DNA from: a bacterium Ga0077546 | GTDB lineage: Bacteria; Cyanobacteriota; Vampirovibrionia; Obscuribacterales; Obscuribacteraceae | Length of the DNA: 9,726 bases | Direction: 5' to 3' | NCBI GenBank assembly: GCA_001464165.1 | Contig: LNEX01000436.1 | Span: 1-9,726, forward strand | Program-made: the position numbers and the translations under genes | Part shown: piece by piece, positions 7,510 to 9,726 of the stretch | Position numbering within the stretch: position 1 is the first letter of the stretch | Layout of the letters: the number at the start of each line of letters is the position of its first letter | The notes under the pieces: model-generated | Database searches by the model: none | Seen by the model: the letters and a program-made list of their open reading frames with translations, nothing else | Told to the model about the DNA's origin: nothing

Positions 7510-7526
7510 GTTTTCATGTCCGGTTG

Positions 7527-7552
7527 GCGGCAGAGATGGATTTCTCTGCCGC
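7527..7552 (-). other. 10-bp perfect hairpin between the Nudix gene and the 470-residue gene
   Basis: GCGGCAGAGA (7527-7536) pairs with TCTCTGCCGC (7543-7552) around a 6-nt loop, inside the 89-nt gap and 18 nt before the ATG at 7509. No T run follows on the minus strand, so it is not a normal terminator. It could set differential expression by RNA processing, protection of the upstream message, or partial attenuation of the two downstream genes. Confidence 0.45.
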
Positions 7553-7598
7553 GGATCAAGGGAAACAGGAGCCTAAGGCCCTGCGCTATAGATACTAG

Positions 7599-8555
7599 TT
7601 AGTGGTGAAAGCGTCCGTAGACGCTATCACCGCGCTCGAAGTAGAGCGCCAGACGGTTGCAGAGGGCCTGGGCCGCACGCAGCAAGCGCACAACCAGACG
7701 TGCCGGGGGAAGAACCCTGCCAGTGCGCACGGCGGCCAGCAGAAGGTCGTAGTGGTCGAAAGCCATCGAGCCAGCGGCCAAAAGTGCTGAGACCGAGACG
7801 AAGCGAGCGCTGTCGGCTTTGGCATCATCACCAGCCTCAACCGAGGCTTCGACCTGAGCGGCAAGGTGTTGAGGCACCAGCCACATGTAGCCGTGATCGA
7901 CCACATGTCCGCGCTCGTCGCGTTCTGGTCGCGAGCGCACATCAAGCAAGACAAGTTCAGCTTCAGGCACGGCCACATTGGTTTCTTCGCTTCCCTCACG
8001 AGCACCGCAGCCGGGAAGGCTTTCAGTGTGAGGATTGAGGAAGCCACCAGGAAACGACTCTTGGTCTTGGTAGGGCTGATGCAGACGAGTGATTGTCAGC
8101 ACCCGAGCCGAAGCAGTACCAGCATCAATTACCACCATGATGGTGGCAGTCGAGTCGGCCTTGGGAAACTGATAGAGCATCAGCCTAGTGCTTTTCACTA
8201 AGCCTTTGACTTGAGCAACCACAGTAGTCTGAATGCGAAATTCAGCCAATTGCACAAGGGCAGAGGCAAAGCTGGCAGCCGATGACGATGACGAAGACTG
8301 CAGAGCATCGACGACCAATATCGGCACAGCACCGCAATCGGCAAGTTCATGGACCAGAGACAAGAGGGCTTCACCACTGCAATCGCCGGCAATGAGAACG
8401 ACTTGCTGAGCCAATTCCGTTGCCGAAAGAGCGCGCAGTTGCGCCGCTTGAGCGAGAGGAACATTAGCCTGGTGACAAAAAGAACGCAGCTGATTAAGCT
8501 TACTTTTGCTGGCGTTTTCGTCTCCAAGCACGAGGAGGTTGAAAGATACTTTCAT
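7599..8555 (-). CDS. Nudix hydrolase-domain protein with an unrecognised N-terminal domain (ADP-ribose pyrophosphatase/NrtR-like Nudix)
   Basis: The start chosen is ATG 8555-8553, which has AAGGGA about 8 nt upstream; the frame stays open to a TTG at 8576, which lacks such a signal. This gives 318 residues. Residues 1 to about 130 are an alternating alpha/beta segment (FNLLVLGD at 5-12, VVLIAGD at 52-58, VPILVVDA at 77-84) with a run of serines at 87-92, and I cannot place it. Residues about 135-275 are a Nudix domain. FPGGFLNPHTES, then REGSEETNV (186-194), forms the Nudix box, with catalytic glutamates E187, E190 and E191. Two features are odd: six instead of five residues between Gly and the first Glu, and Asn instead of the usual Gly after EET. 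RPERDERGHVVDHGY (209-223) and AFDHYD (265-270) match the COG1051/NrtR-type subgroup, which acts on or senses ADP-ribose-like nucleotides. A hydrolase or a nucleotide sensor are both possible. It leads the three-gene minus-strand cluster. Confidence 0.8.
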   Translation of the reverse strand: MKVSFNLLVLGDENASKSKLNQLRSFCHQANVPLAQAAQLRALSATELAQQVVLIAGDCSGEALLSLVHELADCGAVPILVVDALQSSSSSSAASFASALVQLAEFRIQTTVVAQVKGLVKSTRLMLYQFPKADSTATIMVVIDAGTASARVLTITRLHQPYQDQESFPGGFLNPHTESLPGCGAREGSEETNVAVPEAELVLLDVRSRPERDERGHVVDHGYMWLVPQHLAAQVEASVEAGDDAKADSARFVSVSALLAAGSMAFDHYDLLLAAVRTGRVLPPARLVVRLLRAAQALCNRLALYFERGDSVYGRFHH

Positions 8556-8849
8556 AAGATTTTCCCTTATGGTCAAAAGCCTACACGGTGGGCGTTTACG
8601 GCTTCGACTAGTGAGAGTTGAAGAGCTGGAGAGATAGTAATGGTCTAAGTTATTTGAGTTGAGAGCTAAGAGAGTTTCCGTAGACGCAAGAGGAGAAGAT
8701 ATCTTTACAACTTACCCGCGGGCAGTGAGCTAGAACAAGAAACTGAATCTCATAGAGCTTAGCTTCTCTCTAATTGCAGCTAATATTACTCATTTATATG
8801 CAAACGAAGGTTGCAAAGCGCTAGCGGCGGTCGCGCTACTTGTTTGAAT
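8556..8849. other. Gene-poor interval upstream of the Nudix gene
   Basis: No credible coding region is visible. It should contain the promoter of the Nudix-led cluster on the minus strand, but I see no good -35/-10 pair. Near 8819-8837 a short imperfect hairpin (TAGCG with CGCTA) lies just beyond the stop of the peptidase remnant at 8850; it is too weak to call a terminator. Confidence 0.35.
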
Positions 8850-9134
8850 TTAATGAGCGTTGGGCCCACCGTTGACCTTGGTTGGTGCTTCCAAGAATGC
8901 CAACAAAATATCTCCGGGCTGGCTGTTCTTCAGCAACACAGAGTTGTCTATAGATTTTCCCTTGCCATTGCCAATGACAAATTCTTGACACAAATTGGGC
9001 GGAGCCAACAACTGCCGCCGTATGACTGTAACCATAGCCCTGTGATTAGACCCATTTCCTGCCTCTTTTAAGACATTGCACAAAGCCGCGGCACAGCCAA
9101 GAGGCCCGTGGCTAGACCATAACCGGGCTTCCAC
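8850..9134 (-). pseudogene. Remnant of a papain-like (NlpC/P60 or CHAP type) cysteine peptidase
   Basis: A 94-codon frame runs from GTG 9134-9132 to the TAA at 8850-8852. The sequence reads like the core of a cell-wall peptidase or amidase. HGPLGCAAALCNVLKEAG (9-26) resembles the helix carrying the catalytic Cys (C14). QPGDILLAFLEAP (72-84) resembles the 'PGDIv' strand of these folds. The frame ends exactly at PNAH (91-94), where the family normally has the catalytic His followed by a strand such as H-x-G-(I/V). No ribosome-binding site is seen, an in-frame TGA lies three codons before the GTG, and neither flank continues the domain in another frame. So both ends seem lost and the piece is most likely a decayed gene, although a very short intact protein cannot be excluded. 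The fold assignment is from pattern memory only. Confidence 0.45.
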
Positions 9135-9256
9135 ATTTCTTCATTAGGATAAGCAGCATAACATCAGAATGCTTAGCAGAAGGCTTCGCTAGTGTGGTTG
9201 GCTGGGTCTGTTAGACTAACTAAGGTTAGATTTCGTTTTATTAGGAATTAAGGATA

Positions 9257-9724
9257 ATGGGCCGCATACTGAGCCAGTCTGAGCTAGCAGCTGTTGCTGC
9301 AGCAGAAAAAAAACAAGGGCGCAAAGTTGTTTCAACCAATGGCTGCTTCGACATTTTGCATGTGGGTCACGCTCGTATTCTTAAGCAAGCGCGCGAATTA
9401 GGCGACTGCCTCTTTGTCGGAGTCAATTCTGACGCCTCTGTGAAGCGGCTAAAGGGGCCCGATAGACCGATCAATAGTGAGGGTGACCGGGCCGAACTTC
9501 TGGCCAGCCTAGGAGCCGTAGACTATGTCTATATCTTCTCCGAAGACACACCTGTTGAATTTCTCACTGAAGTCAAACCAAACATCCACGTCAAAGGCGC
9601 CGACTACACCACTGGGCAATTGGCTGAGACTCCAGTTGTCGAATCTTTTGGCGGCAAAGTACAGCTACTGGCCTTAGTGCCGCTGAAGAGTACCACCGCA
9701 TTGGTTGAAAAAATCAAAAACTAG
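9257..9724 (+). CDS. rfaE2: D-glycero-beta-D-manno-heptose 1-phosphate adenylyltransferase (RfaE2/HldE C-terminal type)
   Basis: The product is 155 residues and complete within the window (TAG at 9722-9724). It transfers AMP from ATP to heptose 1-phosphate, a step towards ADP-heptose for lipopolysaccharide core or other heptose glycans, in the cytoplasm. The nucleotidyltransferase signature is clear: TNGCFDILHVGH (27-38, containing the HxGH motif at 35-38), GVNSD (55-59), RPIN (70-73), KGADY (113-117) and the ending STTALVEKI (145-153). It corresponds to the C-terminal half of the bifunctional HldE; no kinase half is fused or adjacent, so the kinase must be encoded elsewhere. AAGGA lies only 2 nt before the ATG, an unusually tight spacing, but there is no better start. 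It is the only clear plus-strand gene and may begin an operon continuing beyond the window. Confidence 0.92.
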   Translation: MGRILSQSELAAVAAAEKKQGRKVVSTNGCFDILHVGHARILKQARELGDCLFVGVNSDASVKRLKGPDRPINSEGDRAELLASLGAVDYVYIFSEDTPVEFLTEVKPNIHVKGADYTTGQLAETPVVESFGGKVQLLALVPLKSTTALVEKIKN

Positions 9725-9726
9725 TT

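Noticed and set aside
8811..9071. 86-codon plus-strand frame
   Set aside because: Antisense to the peptidase remnant; no ribosome-binding site and no family features.
1..9726. CRISPR array or prophage module
   Set aside because: No regularly spaced direct repeats and no phage structural, integrase or cas-like proteins are visible.

Overview
This 9.7 kb window is from a bacterial chromosome of medium GC content. Almost all genes lie on the minus strand. The only clear plus-strand gene is an RfaE2/HldE-type heptose-1-phosphate adenylyltransferase at the right end, which suggests a Gram-negative-type envelope with ADP-heptose-containing surface glycans. The mix of genes (a sedolisin, an HtpX-like membrane protease, several uncharacterised membrane or soluble proteins, and loose intergenic spacing) would fit an environmental Gram-negative lineage. 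Vampirovibrionia (Melainabacteria, Obscuribacterales) is one guess, but that is an impression and no marker gene here settles it.

Layout, left to right. (1) 1-65, minus: the first 21 codons of an IS1595-type transposase, cut by the window edge. (2) 173-231: a 59-nt near-perfect hairpin, probably the terminator of the next gene. (3) 251-2051, minus: a sedolisin (S53) protease gene broken by a frameshift at about 502-533, exactly on a perfect 9-bp inverted repeat. The catalytic residues lie before the break and the calcium-site region after it. (4) 2125-3177, minus: an HtpX-like M48 membrane metalloprotease, 73 nt upstream of the sedolisin and possibly co-transcribed with it. (5) 3178-3778: a gene-poor stretch ending in two tandem hairpins. 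(6) 3779-5209, minus: a 476-residue protein of unknown family with three membrane segments and a large extracytoplasmic part, starting at GTG. (7) 5210-5810: a gene-poor stretch holding a structured element at 5695-5774. (8) 5811-8555, minus: a three-gene cluster read in the order Nudix-domain protein, 470-residue unknown protein, 88-residue three-helix membrane protein. (9) 8850-9134, minus: an isolated remnant that looks like the core of a papain-like (NlpC/P60 or CHAP type) peptidase. (10) 9257-9724, plus: the RfaE2-like enzyme.

The most interesting part is the three-gene cluster. The Nudix protein has an unusual Nudix box and an unrecognised N-terminal domain of about 130 residues. The 470-residue protein ends in a variant of a recurring 'SGHY-P' type C-terminal motif. 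The small membrane protein follows 19 nt later. No function can be assigned to the cluster as a whole. The left part shows gene decay next to a mobile element.
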